This document shows, in pieces, positions 53,428 to 62,293 of a stretch of DNA of 64,000 nucleotides. Below the pieces are notes generated by a model. That model made no database searches. It saw only the letters and a program-made list of their open reading frames with translations, and was not told the DNA's origin. How positions within the stretch are numbered: position 1 is the stretch's first letter; every line of letters starts with the position of its first letter. Both the position numbers and the translations under genes were made by a program. Source of the DNA: GCA-002726655 sp046582185 (GTDB lineage: Bacteria > Pseudomonadota > Gammaproteobacteria > Pseudomonadales > Azotimanducaceae); assembly GCA_046582185.1 (NCBI GenBank), contig JAYGEX010000002.1, forward strand, positions 1-64,000, given 5' to 3'.

Positions 53428-54846
53428 TTATGAGTCGGGCATCAAAACCGTTTTACCCTTGGAGATGACGAGCGTAATAGATCTGGTATTTGCAATATCA
53501 CTTAGCGGGTTCTTTGAAAGTAGAACCAGGTCTGCCCGTTTGCCTACCTCCACAGTGCCCATTTCATCTTCAAGGTCGAAGAATTCAGCTGGCGTTATGG
53601 TTGCAGCCCGAAGTGCCTCTCGTGGGCTCAAGCCAGCCCGCACTAACATGCCCAATTCGTTGTGTAGACTATAGCCAGGGATTGCCATGCCAATGGGTGT
53701 ATCGGTGCCGGCACCTATTGGCACCCCTGCAAGGTTCATCCTGGAAACCATCTTCAGGGAATACTCTGAAAATCGCTGATCCGGTTCCGCAGCTTTGTAC
53801 CATGAGGGAGCACCTGCCCATTCCTCCTGAACGGAAGGCAACATGTCCTGCAAAGCTTCCTGCCAGTCACTACGCTCAAATGAAGGTACGAGTGACAGTG
53901 CATTTAACCTTAGGGTTGGCACCTGAACGGTATTCGTCAGATTTGCCAGTACTTTGCTGCACTTTGCTTCATCCAGTTTCAGGATAGCGGGGATTCTCTG
54001 CAAGGTATGCAGTGATGCCCGTAATTCGTAACCTGAACCAGGCTGATAGTGGTCCAGGATGTCTCGCCTGGTCTGTAACAAAGTCTCACCGTTGCTGGCG
54101 CAGTCGAGTTCTACATTTCTTAAGTGTTCCATGGAGCCAACGAAGGGCCCCGCTGTGGATGCCGTCATGGACAGGGGTACATGGGAGGCTATTGGCATCT
54201 GTTGGCGCTTCGCCTCATCTACCAGGGCTGCAAATACATCGGGCGAAACCAGCTCATAAATTTTGATAAAGTCGGCGCCCACTTTTTTCAGATTGATAAC
54301 ATTATTTCTGGCGATATCAGTGTCGCTGTTGCCAGTGCCAATTTCGGGTCTGGAGTTGCCGTCGTAGACCACCAGCTTGCCATCCAGTAGGGGACCGCTA
54401 AAAAATACACGGGGAGAAATCGCATCCTCAGCTCTTAATTTGTCGACCAGGGGCAGTAAATTTCTTAGCAGACCCCCGGTATCACGAACGCTGGTGATGC
54501 CGTACTGGAGAAAGGTCGCTGGCATTGAATCGGTAAATCTATCGTCGTAGGTCAGATGAACATGCATATCCCAAAGGCCGGGGATCAGAAATTTACCAGA
54601 GCCGTCGATGGTGATGTCTGCCTTTGGCGCCTCTTCTGAAGGGCCTACATGGGTAATTGTGTCGTCGCTGAAGATTACCGTGTAGTTGTTGCGAGTCTCA
54701 TTCTCTACATCGATGATTGTTACGTTCTCGATGGCTGTTCCTGATACCTGATTGTTTGTTAATGAGAGTTGGGAGCAGGATGTCGTTAAGAGAAATGCAA
54801 AGAGACTGGAAGCAATAAGACGGACACGCAAGGGGGAGCGGAGCAT
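53428..54846 (-). CDS. amidohydrolase family lipoprotein
   Basis: 472 residues. A signal peptide with lipobox LTTSC (Cys about 21) follows the chosen start ATG 54846 (MLRSPLRVRLIASSLFAFLL); the frame is open to 54942. The metal-dependent hydrolase core has DMHVHLTY (HxH), carboxylated Lys in DFIKIYELV, His in SHVPLS and Asp in GAGTDTPIG. This is the imidazolonepropionase/prolidase-type amidohydrolase group, secreted and membrane-anchored. Substrate is unknown. Confidence 0.86.
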   Translation of the reverse strand: MLRSPLRVRLIASSLFAFLLTTSCSQLSLTNNQVSGTAIENVTIIDVENETRNNYTVIFSDDTITHVGPSEEAPKADITIDGSGKFLIPGLWDMHVHLTYDDRFTDSMPATFLQYGITSVRDTGGLLRNLLPLVDKLRAEDAISPRVFFSGPLLDGKLVVYDGNSRPEIGTGNSDTDIARNNVINLKKVGADFIKIYELVSPDVFAALVDEAKRQQMPIASHVPLSMTASTAGPFVGSMEHLRNVELDCASNGETLLQTRRDILDHYQPGSGYELRASLHTLQRIPAILKLDEAKCSKVLANLTNTVQVPTLRLNALSLVPSFERSDWQEALQDMLPSVQEEWAGAPSWYKAAEPDQRFSEYSLKMVSRMNLAGVPIGAGTDTPIGMAIPGYSLHNELGMLVRAGLSPREALRAATITPAEFFDLEDEMGTVEVGKRADLVLLSKNPLSDIANTRSITLVISKGKTVLMPDS

Positions 54847-54991
54847 ATACACTGAACTCTTATGGATATCTGAATGAACTGGCACCATACCATTCAATGG
54901 CAGTAGCAGCATCGAAGATGTTTCGAGATTCTTTGCGGGCATCCTGAGTTGGTCGTTGAAAATGACGGACGTATGGATAACATTGAAGACC

Positions 54992-55011
54992 GGAGGGGAT
55001 CAAAGCCCTCC
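54992..55011. terminator. GC-rich hairpin between amidohydrolase and CNNM genes
   Basis: GGAGGG (54992-54997) pairs with CCCTCC (55006-55011) around an 8-base loop. It lies just after the 3' end of the minus-strand CNNM gene. No long T-run follows on the minus strand, so terminator activity is tentative. Confidence 0.4.
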
Positions 55012-55029
55012 CGAATCAAGCCGGTGCAC

Positions 55030-56301
55030 CTATTTCCGGGCGATGGGGTCTGGCGCCTTTGACAGTTTTGCGTTTTTTATCATGTTGTCCTGAATCTGCA
55101 TAACTTCTATGCGGAACTGGCCGATGACCATGCTGACGTTTGTATCGGGAATCGATTCCAGGTGTTCGGTAATTAATCCGCTGAGCGTCTTGGGGCCATT
55201 CTGGGGAAGGGTCCAGTTGAGTGAGCGATTAATGAGACGAATATGTGTGCCACCGTCAATCACGAAGCTGCCATCTTCCTGGGGGTGAATATCAATGCTC
55301 ATGGCCGCAAGGTCCGAGGTGAATTCCCCAACGATCTCTTCGAGGATGTCTTCGATGGTTACAATGCCTTCTATATCGCCATATTCATCAACCACAAAAG
55401 CGATTCGCTGCTTCTGTTGCTGAAAATTAAATAGCTGAGTTTGCAGGGGTGTATTTTCCTGGACGAAATAAGGCTCGTCTGTTTCCTGCAATATAGCTGC
55501 TTTGGTTAGCTCGTCGGCAGTTAGGAATTTTGCGGCGTTTCGAAGATGCAGGACACCTATTATTTTATCTATATCTTCCCTGAATACGGGCATCCTGGTA
55601 TGTTGTGCGGATCGGATCTGACTAACGATTTCAGAAAGCTCGTCATCAATATCGAGGCCGATGATTTCAGTTCTCGGCACCATGATGTCATTCACTGTCA
55701 CCTTGTCCAGGTCCAGTACGCCTAACATCATATTCTGTGGATGGTCGGCGATCTTTGAGCCTTCGAAGACAACAGTCCTTAATTCTTCCTTACTCAGGTG
55801 ATCATCCTTCCCATCTTTATGGTGAATGCCTAACATCCAAAGTAAGCCGTTAGCGAAAGCGTTCACCAGCCACACCAGGGGATAGAAAATCCATAACAGC
55901 ACCTGCAGGATGTATGAAGAGGGTAGTGCGACTTTCTCGGGGTGTGCTGCAGCAATTGTCTTTGGTGCAACCTCCGCGAATATAAGGAAGACGAATGTAC
56001 AAATTACGGGTGCAACGGCGACTCCGCTCTCGCCCAATATCCTGATAGCGATCACGGTGGCGATTGAGGCAGCGGAAAAATTGACAAAGTTATTGCCGAT
56101 TAGGATGACGCTGAGCAGTCGGTCCGGTCGTTCCAAAAGCCTGCTGGCGAGCCTGGCACCACGATGCCCACTATTGCTTAGATGTTTCAGGCGATAGCGA
56201 TTTAGCGCCATCAGCGCCGTTTCAGAGCCTGAAAAGTATGCAGAAAGAATGACGAGCAGGATAATGGAGCCAAATAAGGCGCCGAGTGACGGATCGTCCA
56301 A
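55030..56301 (-). CDS. HlyC/CorC (CNNM) family transporter-like protein
   Basis: 423 residues. The N-terminal DUF21 domain has three to four helices and the motif SGSETALMALNRYRLKHL (about 25-42). A CBS pair follows (NDIMVPRTEIIGLDIDDE near 208-225 and AFVVDEYGDIEGIVTIEDIL near 308-327). A C-terminal CorC_HlyC domain follows. This matches YfjD-type proteins linked to magnesium or cobalt homeostasis. It lies beside a cytochrome assembly gene and ffh, the usual location. Confidence 0.92.
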   Translation of the reverse strand: MDDPSLGALFGSIILLVILSAYFSGSETALMALNRYRLKHLSNSGHRGARLASRLLERPDRLLSVILIGNNFVNFSAASIATVIAIRILGESGVAVAPVICTFVFLIFAEVAPKTIAAAHPEKVALPSSYILQVLLWIFYPLVWLVNAFANGLLWMLGIHHKDGKDDHLSKEELRTVVFEGSKIADHPQNMMLGVLDLDKVTVNDIMVPRTEIIGLDIDDELSEIVSQIRSAQHTRMPVFREDIDKIIGVLHLRNAAKFLTADELTKAAILQETDEPYFVQENTPLQTQLFNFQQQKQRIAFVVDEYGDIEGIVTIEDILEEIVGEFTSDLAAMSIDIHPQEDGSFVIDGGTHIRLINRSLNWTLPQNGPKTLSGLITEHLESIPDTNVSMVIGQFRIEVMQIQDNMIKNAKLSKAPDPIARK

Positions 56302-56431
56302 AAATGGAGACCTCGGATTATGTAAGAGTTGTCATTTTTATGAATTGTGGGTGAGAGTGCAAGTGCTTGTGAACGCGCTGGTGGAAATGTGTTTGAAAAG
56401 TGCCTTTAGCGCCAATGTCGCAGGCGTTCGT

Positions 56432-57289
56432 TCAGGCGCCAACCAGGATAACCTCAAGTACCAGCTTACTGCCGAAATAGCCTACTACGAGTAGTGCGAA
56501 CCCGGACAAGGCCCATCTCGATGCTATGGCTCCCCTCCAGCCCAGCTGGTATCGTCCCCAGAGTAAGACTGCAAATACCATCCACGCCGCAAGCGTAATA
56601 ATGGTGTGGTGGATAAGCCGCTGGTCCTGAATGTCCGTGAGGAAGGCAAACCCGGAGGCGATGGAAAGGCTAAGGAATATCAGCCCGACCCAGAGCATTT
56701 CAAACAGCAGAGCTTCCATGGTTTGCAGGGGTGGTAATCGTTTAAGAATAGACAGCTTTGGGTGCTTCAATTCATAGTCGCCGAACGACAATAGCGCTGC
56801 CTCCAGTGCAGCGATGGTCAACAGGCTATAGGCAATTACGGAAAGGACAATGTGAGCCAGCATGCCTGAAGTGATGTCTGCCCGTGGTGAATAACTGCCC
56901 TCGATGGACAATTCCAGGACAAGGGTCGCGGTTGCAAGGGGAAAGATAACGATAAACAGATTTTCCTGGGGTCGTCGGAAGCTGCTCGCAAGCACAATGC
57001 CTGAAATCGAAACTGCCATCAGGGATAACATTGGATATAGACCAAGATTGATACCGGATGCGCCGTACAGGTCCATATAAACAGTTGTGCCATGGCACAG
57101 TACAGCGATCGTTGCGCTAAGTTTTACAATCAACTGGGCGTTGGAAATCTCACGGCCAAGACTCGTGAATTGTGTTCCTGCACTGACCAGGTATAGAAAT
57201 CCGGCAATTATTCCTGGAATTTCAGGATTCATGGGTATAGCTATTCTCAAGTGGCCGGGTAGTTCGGCTATAATAGCAGGTTCAGTCAT
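56432..57289 (-). CDS. cytochrome c assembly family protein (YpjD/CcsA-like)
   Basis: 285 residues with about eight membrane helices. The WWD-like region is reduced, while histidines in helices (SVIAYSLLTIAALEAALLSF; LIHHTIITLAAWMVFAVLLW) match the YpjD/CcsA-HemX-type family found next to ffh. It is thought to act in heme handling for cytochrome c maturation; the exact role in this clade is not established. It is divergent from ffh with only 18 bases between starts. Confidence 0.88.
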   Translation of the reverse strand: MTEPAIIAELPGHLRIAIPMNPEIPGIIAGFLYLVSAGTQFTSLGREISNAQLIVKLSATIAVLCHGTTVYMDLYGASGINLGLYPMLSLMAVSISGIVLASSFRRPQENLFIVIFPLATATLVLELSIEGSYSPRADITSGMLAHIVLSVIAYSLLTIAALEAALLSFGDYELKHPKLSILKRLPPLQTMEALLFEMLWVGLIFLSLSIASGFAFLTDIQDQRLIHHTIITLAAWMVFAVLLWGRYQLGWRGAIASRWALSGFALLVVGYFGSKLVLEVILVGA

Positions 57290-57307
57290 GGTGAATCAGG
57301 AATACAG

Positions 57308-58681
57308 GTGTTTGAATCATTAACAGAACGCTTGAGCGCAACGCTCAACAATCTGACAGGTAAGGCGAGACTTAGCGAAGATAATATTCAGGGAACGCTG
57401 CGGGAAGTGCGCATTGCCTTGCTGGAGGCTGATGTTGCCCTGTCGGTGGTCAAGGACTTTGTAGAGCAGGTCCGTATTCGTGCAATTGGACATGAGGTTG
57501 CGGCTAGCCTTTCGCCGGGGCAGGCATTCGTCCAGATCGTCAATGATGAACTCGTGCGTATTATGGGTGATGGCACTGCTGGCCTTGATTTAAATACCCA
57601 GCCACCAGCCGTGATATTACTGGCTGGTTTGCAGGGTGCTGGTAAAACAACCTCGGCGGCAAAGCTTGCCTACTGGTTGAAGAATCGCGAAAAGAAATCC
57701 GTGATGGTGGTTAGTACCGACATATACCGCCCTGCGGCAATAGATCAGCTGCGCACGCTTGCCAAAGAAGGCGATATCTCCTTTTGTGAAAGTTCGCCGC
57801 AGCAGAAGCCCGTCGAGATAGCGAAGAATGCGATCGAAACAGCGCGCAAGCAATTTGTTGATGTCCTCATTGTAGATACGGCAGGTCGTCTGCACGTAGA
57901 TAAAGACATGATGGATGAGATTCGAATGTTGCATGGCACGCTTTCACCGGTTGAGACCTTGTTTGTGGTTGACGCCATGACGGGTCAGGATGCAGCTAAT
58001 ACAGCTCAGTCATTCAATGAAGTACTGCCGCTCACCGGCGTCATCCTTACCAAGACCGACGGTGATGCCAGGGGAGGGGCAGCGCTATCTGTTCGATCAA
58101 TCACAGGCAAACCCATCAAATTTATGGCGGTTGGTGAGACCATTGATGCGCTGGATGCGTTCCACCCGGATCGTATTGCCTCCAGAATATTAGGCATGGG
58201 GGATGTGCTTTCGCTTATTGAGGAAGCCGAGCAAAAGATAGACAAGAAGAAGGCCCAGAAGCTCGCCAGGAAAATCAAGAAAGGTAAAAAGTTCGATCTA
58301 GAGGATTTTCGCGATCAAATTCAGCAGATGAACAGCATGGGCGGTGTCACCGGTATGTTGGACAAACTACCTGGCATGGGCAATATGGCAAAGGCGGCCA
58401 AGGAAAAAATGAACGACAATGCCTTCGGCCAGATGGAATCGATTATTAACTCGATGACGCCGGGCGAGAGGCATTATCCCGATAGTATCAATGGCTCGAG
58501 GAAGAAGAGAATTTCCATGGGTTCCGGTACCCAGGTTCAGGATGTGAGTCGCTTGCTGAAACAGCATAAACAAATGGCCAAAATGATGAAAAAGCTTAGC
58601 AAGAAAGGTGGCATGGCGAATATGATGCGTGGCATGGGTGGAATGATGCAGCCTCCCGGCGGCGGAATTCCTGGAATGTAG
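57308..58681 (+). CDS. ffh: signal recognition particle protein Ffh
   Basis: 457 residues. The NG GTPase domain has GLQGAGKTTSAAKLA (about 103-117), DTAGRLHVD (about 190-198) and TKTDGDARGGAAL (about 247-259). The C-terminal M domain is methionine-rich (QMAKMMKKLSKKGGMANMMR) and ends PPGGGIPGM. Ffh binds signal sequences with 4.5S RNA and targets them to FtsY. The start is GTG 57308 (product MFESLTERLSATLN), with TCAGGAAT 9 bases upstream. Confidence 0.97.
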   Translation: MFESLTERLSATLNNLTGKARLSEDNIQGTLREVRIALLEADVALSVVKDFVEQVRIRAIGHEVAASLSPGQAFVQIVNDELVRIMGDGTAGLDLNTQPPAVILLAGLQGAGKTTSAAKLAYWLKNREKKSVMVVSTDIYRPAAIDQLRTLAKEGDISFCESSPQQKPVEIAKNAIETARKQFVDVLIVDTAGRLHVDKDMMDEIRMLHGTLSPVETLFVVDAMTGQDAANTAQSFNEVLPLTGVILTKTDGDARGGAALSVRSITGKPIKFMAVGETIDALDAFHPDRIASRILGMGDVLSLIEEAEQKIDKKKAQKLARKIKKGKKFDLEDFRDQIQQMNSMGGVTGMLDKLPGMGNMAKAAKEKMNDNAFGQMESIINSMTPGERHYPDSINGSRKKRISMGSGTQVQDVSRLLKQHKQMAKMMKKLSKKGGMANMMRGMGGMMQPPGGGIPGM

Positions 58682-58763
58682 ATTGGTTAAACAAAAAGTT
58701 CATATAAATCAATAAGATATGTGCTGTCCGCTGAATTGAATCTCCGTGTATGAAAAGGTTTAA

Positions 58764-58791
58764 TTTGCGCTGGCTTTCCCGTACAATACCG
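58764..58791 (+). promoter_or_regulatory. possible promoter of the rpsP operon
   Basis: TTTAAT, then a 17-base spacer (TTGCGCTGGCTTTCCCG), then TACAAT, followed by a C-rich start region, lies about 150 bases before rpsP. The leader that follows contains a hairpin at 58882-58909. Confidence 0.45.
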
Positions 58792-58881
58792 CTCCTTTCG
58801 GCAGTGCCCCTGTTTGATGGTTGAGATACTTGTAAATAAGAGCCTGGGGCCAAAGCGCCGTACTAAAACATGAATGCAACA

Positions 58882-58909
58882 TCGTAACCCTGTCCTGCTT
58901 GGCCAGGTT
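58882..58909 (+). promoter_or_regulatory. hairpin in the rpsP leader
   Basis: GTAACCCTG and CCAGGTTAC (about 58882-58909) pair with one bulged base, about 24 bases before the rpsP ATG. Its position in the leader of a ribosomal-protein operon suggests translational or transcriptional control. No known class was recognised. Confidence 0.4.
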
Positions 58910-58933
58910 ACAACAATTTAGGAATACAAGAAC

Positions 58934-59209
58934 ATGGTTATAATTCGCCTGTCTCGAGGTGGTAGCAAGAAGCGACCTTTTTATCACATCACTGTTGCAG
59001 ATAGTCGCCGTTCCAGAGACGGACGGTTTATTGAGCGTTTAGGGTTCTATAACCCTATTGCCAGAGGCGCTTCGGAAGGCACTCGACTGGACCTCGAACG
59101 GATAGACTATTGGGTTCGTCAGGGCGCGCAAATGTCTGACCGGGTTAGGAAAGTGGTTAAGGATTACAAAAAGCTTAGCGTAGCGGTTAGCACTGAAGCA
59201 GCAGCGTAA
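58934..59209 (+). CDS. rpsP: 30S ribosomal protein S16
   Basis: 91 residues. MVIIRLSRGGSKKRPFYHIT is the invariant S16 N-terminus; DRRFIERLGFYNP-like sequence (DGRFIERLGFYNPIAR) follows. S16 stabilises the 16S rRNA body. It is the first gene of the operon rpsP-rimM-trmD-rplS, in canonical order. A hairpin precedes it in the leader. Confidence 0.98.
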   Translation: MVIIRLSRGGSKKRPFYHITVADSRRSRDGRFIERLGFYNPIARGASEGTRLDLERIDYWVRQGAQMSDRVRKVVKDYKKLSVAVSTEAAA

Positions 59210-59257
59210 GCTCATCGGTCCTTTAGACCGAATTGTTGCGGCCGTGCACAGGCCAGA

Positions 59258-59794
59258 GTGACAATTAGGAGCATTCAACTAGGTCGCATAAATGCGGCAT
59301 ACGGATTGAAGGGATGGGTGAAGATCTTCTCCCATACAGACCCGATAGAACAAATATTCACTTATACGCCCTGGCAACTTAGAAGAGGCGGTAAGGGCAA
59401 TCAGTTAGTTGATAAGCAGTTAGTTTTAAAAAAGAGCAAGGTACAGGGTAAAGGTGTCATTGCTCTGTTTGAAGAGTTTGAAGATCGTACCTTGGCAGAG
59501 AGTCTGATTGGGTATGAGATATGGGTTGATCGAAGCCAATTGCCCGAACTTGAAGAAGGTGAGTACTACTGGAATCAGTTGGAAGGTTTAAGAGTCGTTA
59601 ACGAATCGGATATTACATTTGGCTTCGTTGATCACTTGATGGAGACCGGCGCCAATGATGTGATGGTTGTGAAGCCAGATGCTGATAGTGTTGATGATAG
59701 GGAGAGACTTATTCCCTTTGTTGAAGGTGAGATCGTTAAAAGCGTAGATCTCGAGGCGGCGACGATAGTTGTTTGTTGGGAATCGCACTATTAA
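59258..59794 (+). CDS. rimM: ribosome maturation factor RimM
   Basis: 178 residues. IQLGRINAAYGLKGWVKIFS is the conserved N-terminal beta barrel, and the PRC-barrel domain is GEYYWNQLEGLRVV. RimM assists 16S 3'-domain assembly with S19. The start is GTG 59258 with TTAGGAGC-like sequence downstream rather than upstream, so an alternative start is possible, but the conserved region begins here. The TAA stop (59792) is inside a 12-bp tandem repeat that reaches the trmD start. Confidence 0.94.
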   Translation: MTIRSIQLGRINAAYGLKGWVKIFSHTDPIEQIFTYTPWQLRRGGKGNQLVDKQLVLKKSKVQGKGVIALFEEFEDRTLAESLIGYEIWVDRSQLPELEEGEYYWNQLEGLRVVNESDITFGFVDHLMETGANDVMVVKPDADSVDDRERLIPFVEGEIVKSVDLEAATIVVCWESHY

Positions 59795-59827
59795 CGTTAT
59801 ATATAACGGTATATACAACGGGTAAAG
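59792..59827 (+). repeat. 3 x 12-bp tandem repeat from the rimM stop to the trmD start
   Basis: TAACGTTATATA (59792-59803), TAACGGTATATA (59804-59815) and CAACGGGTAAAG (59816-59827) abut. The first unit begins with the rimM stop TAA, and the second repeats TAA in frame. The third has drifted into the trmD ribosome-site region (GGGTAAAGAAG). Unit 1 with unit 2 also makes the palindrome CGTTATATATAACG. Confidence 0.85.
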
Positions 59828-59832
59828 AAGTG

Positions 59833-60609
59833 ATGTGGGTGGGAATTATTTCGTTGTTCCCCGAGATGTTCAAAGCAGTTTCAGAACATGGAATAACACG
59901 TAGAGCCATCGAACAGGAATTGTTGACCCTGGGGTATTGGAATCCAAGAGATTTCACCACGGATAAACACCGAACGGTGGATGATAAACCCTACGGTGGT
60001 GGCCCGGGTATGTTAATGAAGGTCGAGCCCTTACAAGGCGCGATCAGAGCGGCTCGAGAAGCCGCAGGCAATGATTGCCAGGTAGTATATTTATCACCTC
60101 AGGGTGATACGCTCAGCCAAGAGATGCTGGCGGAACTGTCGCAGATGAAGAATATAATTCTGCTGGCAGGAAGATATGAAGGTATAGACGAGCGGCTCAT
60201 CGAGCAGGAAGTAGATATTGAAATATCGATTGGTGATTACGTATTAAGCGGCGGTGAATTACCGGCGATGGTATTGATAGATGGGTTGACCAGGCTGATT
60301 CCTGGTGCGCTTGGTGATTCGGAGTCAGCAGCGCAAGACTCATTTAGTGAAGGTTTGCTGGACCACCCTCACTATACAAGGCCTGATGTCGTTAGTGTCA
60401 GAGTTAATGGCAATGATGAAGAGGCACGAGTTCCGGCTGTTTTGTTAAGTGGCGACCATGAGAAAATCAGGCGCTGGCGAGCAAAGCAGTCATTAGGTAG
60501 GACATTTGAACGCAGGCCAGATCTGATTGAGAAAAAGGATCTGAGTGACGAAGACAAGAAATTGCTGGATGAATATTTAAGAGATATCCAGTTGGAAAAT
60601 AAGGAATAG
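59833..60609 (+). CDS. trmD: tRNA (guanine-37-N1)-methyltransferase TrmD
   Basis: 258 residues from ATG 59833 (MWVGIISLFPEMFKAVSEHG). The SPOUT knot is visible as AGRYEGIDERLIE (about 114-126) and IGDYVLSGGELPAMVLID (about 134-151), with RPDVVSVRVNGN later. It methylates G37 of tRNAs reading CNN and thereby prevents frameshifting. An upstream extension to 59773 overlaps rimM and is not conserved-looking. rplS follows after 3 bases. Confidence 0.97.
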   Translation: MWVGIISLFPEMFKAVSEHGITRRAIEQELLTLGYWNPRDFTTDKHRTVDDKPYGGGPGMLMKVEPLQGAIRAAREAAGNDCQVVYLSPQGDTLSQEMLAELSQMKNIILLAGRYEGIDERLIEQEVDIEISIGDYVLSGGELPAMVLIDGLTRLIPGALGDSESAAQDSFSEGLLDHPHYTRPDVVSVRVNGNDEEARVPAVLLSGDHEKIRRWRAKQSLGRTFERRPDLIEKKDLSDEDKKLLDEYLRDIQLENKE

Positions 60610-60612
60610 ATC

Positions 60613-60960
60613 ATGAGCAAGATAATTGAGCAAATCGACAATGCCCAATTGAAGCAGGACTTACCAGAATTTGGTCCTGGCGATACCATCGTAGTACAGG
60701 TGAAGGTTCGTGAGGGAAACCGCGAACGCTTACAGGCATACGAAGGCGTTGTTATTGGCAAGCGCAACCGTGGCGTCAATTCTGCGTTTACCGTTCGCAA
60801 GATTTCTCATGGCGTTGGTGTTGAACGAACTTTTCAGACACACAGCAAGCTGATCGATAGCGTAACGGTTAAGCGTCGCGGCGATGTTCGGCAGGCGAAG
60901 CTATATTATTTGCGCGAACTTAGCGGTCGAGCGGCTCGAATCAAAGAGAAGCTTAAGTAA
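60613..60960 (+). CDS. rplS: 50S ribosomal protein L19
   Basis: 115 residues. IIEQIDNAQLKQDLPEFGPG and VREGNRERLQAYEGVVIGKR are conserved L19 blocks, ending YYLRELSGRAARIKEKLK. L19 sits at the 30S-50S interface. Its stop (TAA 60958) is followed within 3 bases by a 15-bp tandem array whose unit resembles the coding end plus stop (CTTAAGTAAAGG). A strong terminator lies at 61025. Confidence 0.98.
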   Translation: MSKIIEQIDNAQLKQDLPEFGPGDTIVVQVKVREGNRERLQAYEGVVIGKRNRGVNSAFTVRKISHGVGVERTFQTHSKLIDSVTVKRRGDVRQAKLYYLRELSGRAARIKEKLK

Positions 60961-60963
60961 AGG

Positions 60964-61008
60964 GCTGTTAAGTAGGAGACTGTCAAGTAAGAGACTGTTA
61001 AATAAGAG
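60964..61008 (+). repeat. 3 x 15-bp tandem repeat after rplS
   Basis: GCTGTTAAGTAGGAG (60964-60978), ACTGTCAAGTAAGAG (60979-60993) and ACTGTTAAATAAGAG (60994-61008) abut. The end of rplS (AGCTTAAGTAAAGG, 60950-60963) looks like an older copy, in which the TAA is the rplS stop. The array lies between rplS and its terminator. Confidence 0.9.
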
Positions 61009-61024
61009 TCTCTGCGAAGAAGTC

Positions 61025-61059
61025 AAAACCAGTAACAATATTTGTTGCTGGTTTTTTTT
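61025..61059 (+). terminator. rho-independent terminator of the rpsP-rimM-trmD-rplS operon
   Basis: AAAACCAGTAACAA (61025-61038) pairs with TTGTTGCTGGTTTT (61042-61055) with one G-U pair, a 3-base loop, and a T-run extending to 61059. It is the strongest terminator in the window. Confidence 0.92.
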
Positions 61060-61188
61060 CGCCCGGATTTCCGCGAGCAATGGGCCCACATACTGTTACC
61101 TGGTCGTTGAGTCATCCATTCGTGTTTAGAGACGTGATTTCTATATGATGCTACCCTCATTTGTTTAAAACCCAATATTTCGCAAAGC

Positions 61189-62088
61189 ATGCCCGCCAGA
61201 GAAGATCCCCTAGTCCGCAGGTACCTTGATAGCATTTGGCTAGAGAAGGGCTTGAGCAAAAATACGCTGGAATCCTATGGTCGGGATCTAGGGGCTTTTA
61301 CTTTGTGGCTGGATGGCAAGAACAGGTCAATTCTTAATGTAAGGCGAAAGGATATTCTGTCTTACCTGTCCTATGGTATGGCGCGCGGCCTGAAGTCACG
61401 CTCAACCGCCCGGTCTCTGTCATGTATCCGAAGCTTTTATCGCTATTTATTGCGCGAAAATCACATCGAGGAAGACCCAACTCTACAAGTGGACAACCCG
61501 AAGCTCCCTCGTACGCTTCCGGATTCTCTGTCCGAGGTCGACGTAGAAAAACTGTTGGCCGCTCCAAATATCACAAAGCCCATTGGCCTTCGCGACAGGA
61601 CAATGCTTGAGGTGCTCTATGCCTGCGGCCTGCGCGTCAGTGAGCTTGTTGGTCTTCGGCTGAATGAAATCAATCTGAGGCAAGGTGTTGTTCGAATAGT
61701 GGGTAAGGGTTCTAAGGAGCGATTAGTGCCCCTTGGCGAGGAAGCCATTTCCTGGATCACACGATATATGTTGGAAGCTCGAGACGATCTGTTAAAGAAG
61801 AATCTCAATCAGGATATAGTCTTTCCCAGTAGTCGCGGCCAGCCCATGACCCGGCAAACATTCTGGTATCGTATCAAGGCACATGCGGCTACCGCCGGTA
61901 TCGAGAAGAAACTTTCACCACATACCTTGCGCCATGCCTTCGCCACTCATCTGCTCAACCATGGTGCTGATTTGCGAGTGGTGCAACTGCTCCTTGGTCA
62001 TAGTGATCTCTCTACCACCCAGATATACACGCATATAGCGCAGCAGCGGATGAAGGAGTTGCATAGGGAGCATCATCCCCGGGGTTAA
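61189..62088 (+). CDS. xerD: site-specific tyrosine recombinase XerD
   Basis: 299 residues. An N-terminal SAM-like domain (SIWLEKGLSKNTLESYGRDL) precedes the catalytic domain. Catalytic residues are Arg in CGLRVSELVGL (about 147), Lys in GKGSKERLVPL (about 171), HxxR in PHTLRHAFATHLL (about 243-246), His in LLGHSD (about 269) and Tyr in TQIYTHI (about 278). XerCD resolves chromosome dimers at dif. The start could be ATG 61189 (MPAREDPLVRRYLDSIWLEK). dsbC follows, which is the common order. Confidence 0.96.
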   Translation: MPAREDPLVRRYLDSIWLEKGLSKNTLESYGRDLGAFTLWLDGKNRSILNVRRKDILSYLSYGMARGLKSRSTARSLSCIRSFYRYLLRENHIEEDPTLQVDNPKLPRTLPDSLSEVDVEKLLAAPNITKPIGLRDRTMLEVLYACGLRVSELVGLRLNEINLRQGVVRIVGKGSKERLVPLGEEAISWITRYMLEARDDLLKKNLNQDIVFPSSRGQPMTRQTFWYRIKAHAATAGIEKKLSPHTLRHAFATHLLNHGADLRVVQLLLGHSDLSTTQIYTHIAQQRMKELHREHHPRG

Positions 62089-62293
62089 ATGCCCATGGCT
62101 TATCAATATCACCCATCCCGTCCGGTTAATCTGGCATAACATCGGAATTTAAGGCCCGCTTGGCAGGTCTATAGTAAAAGACAGTGGGATAACGCATTTG
62201 TTACAATGTTCACCAGTCTCGAGCTTATGATGGGCTCGCGATCGATTCCCGCTTACAATTTCAATAAATGACATCGGAATATACACAAACCAT

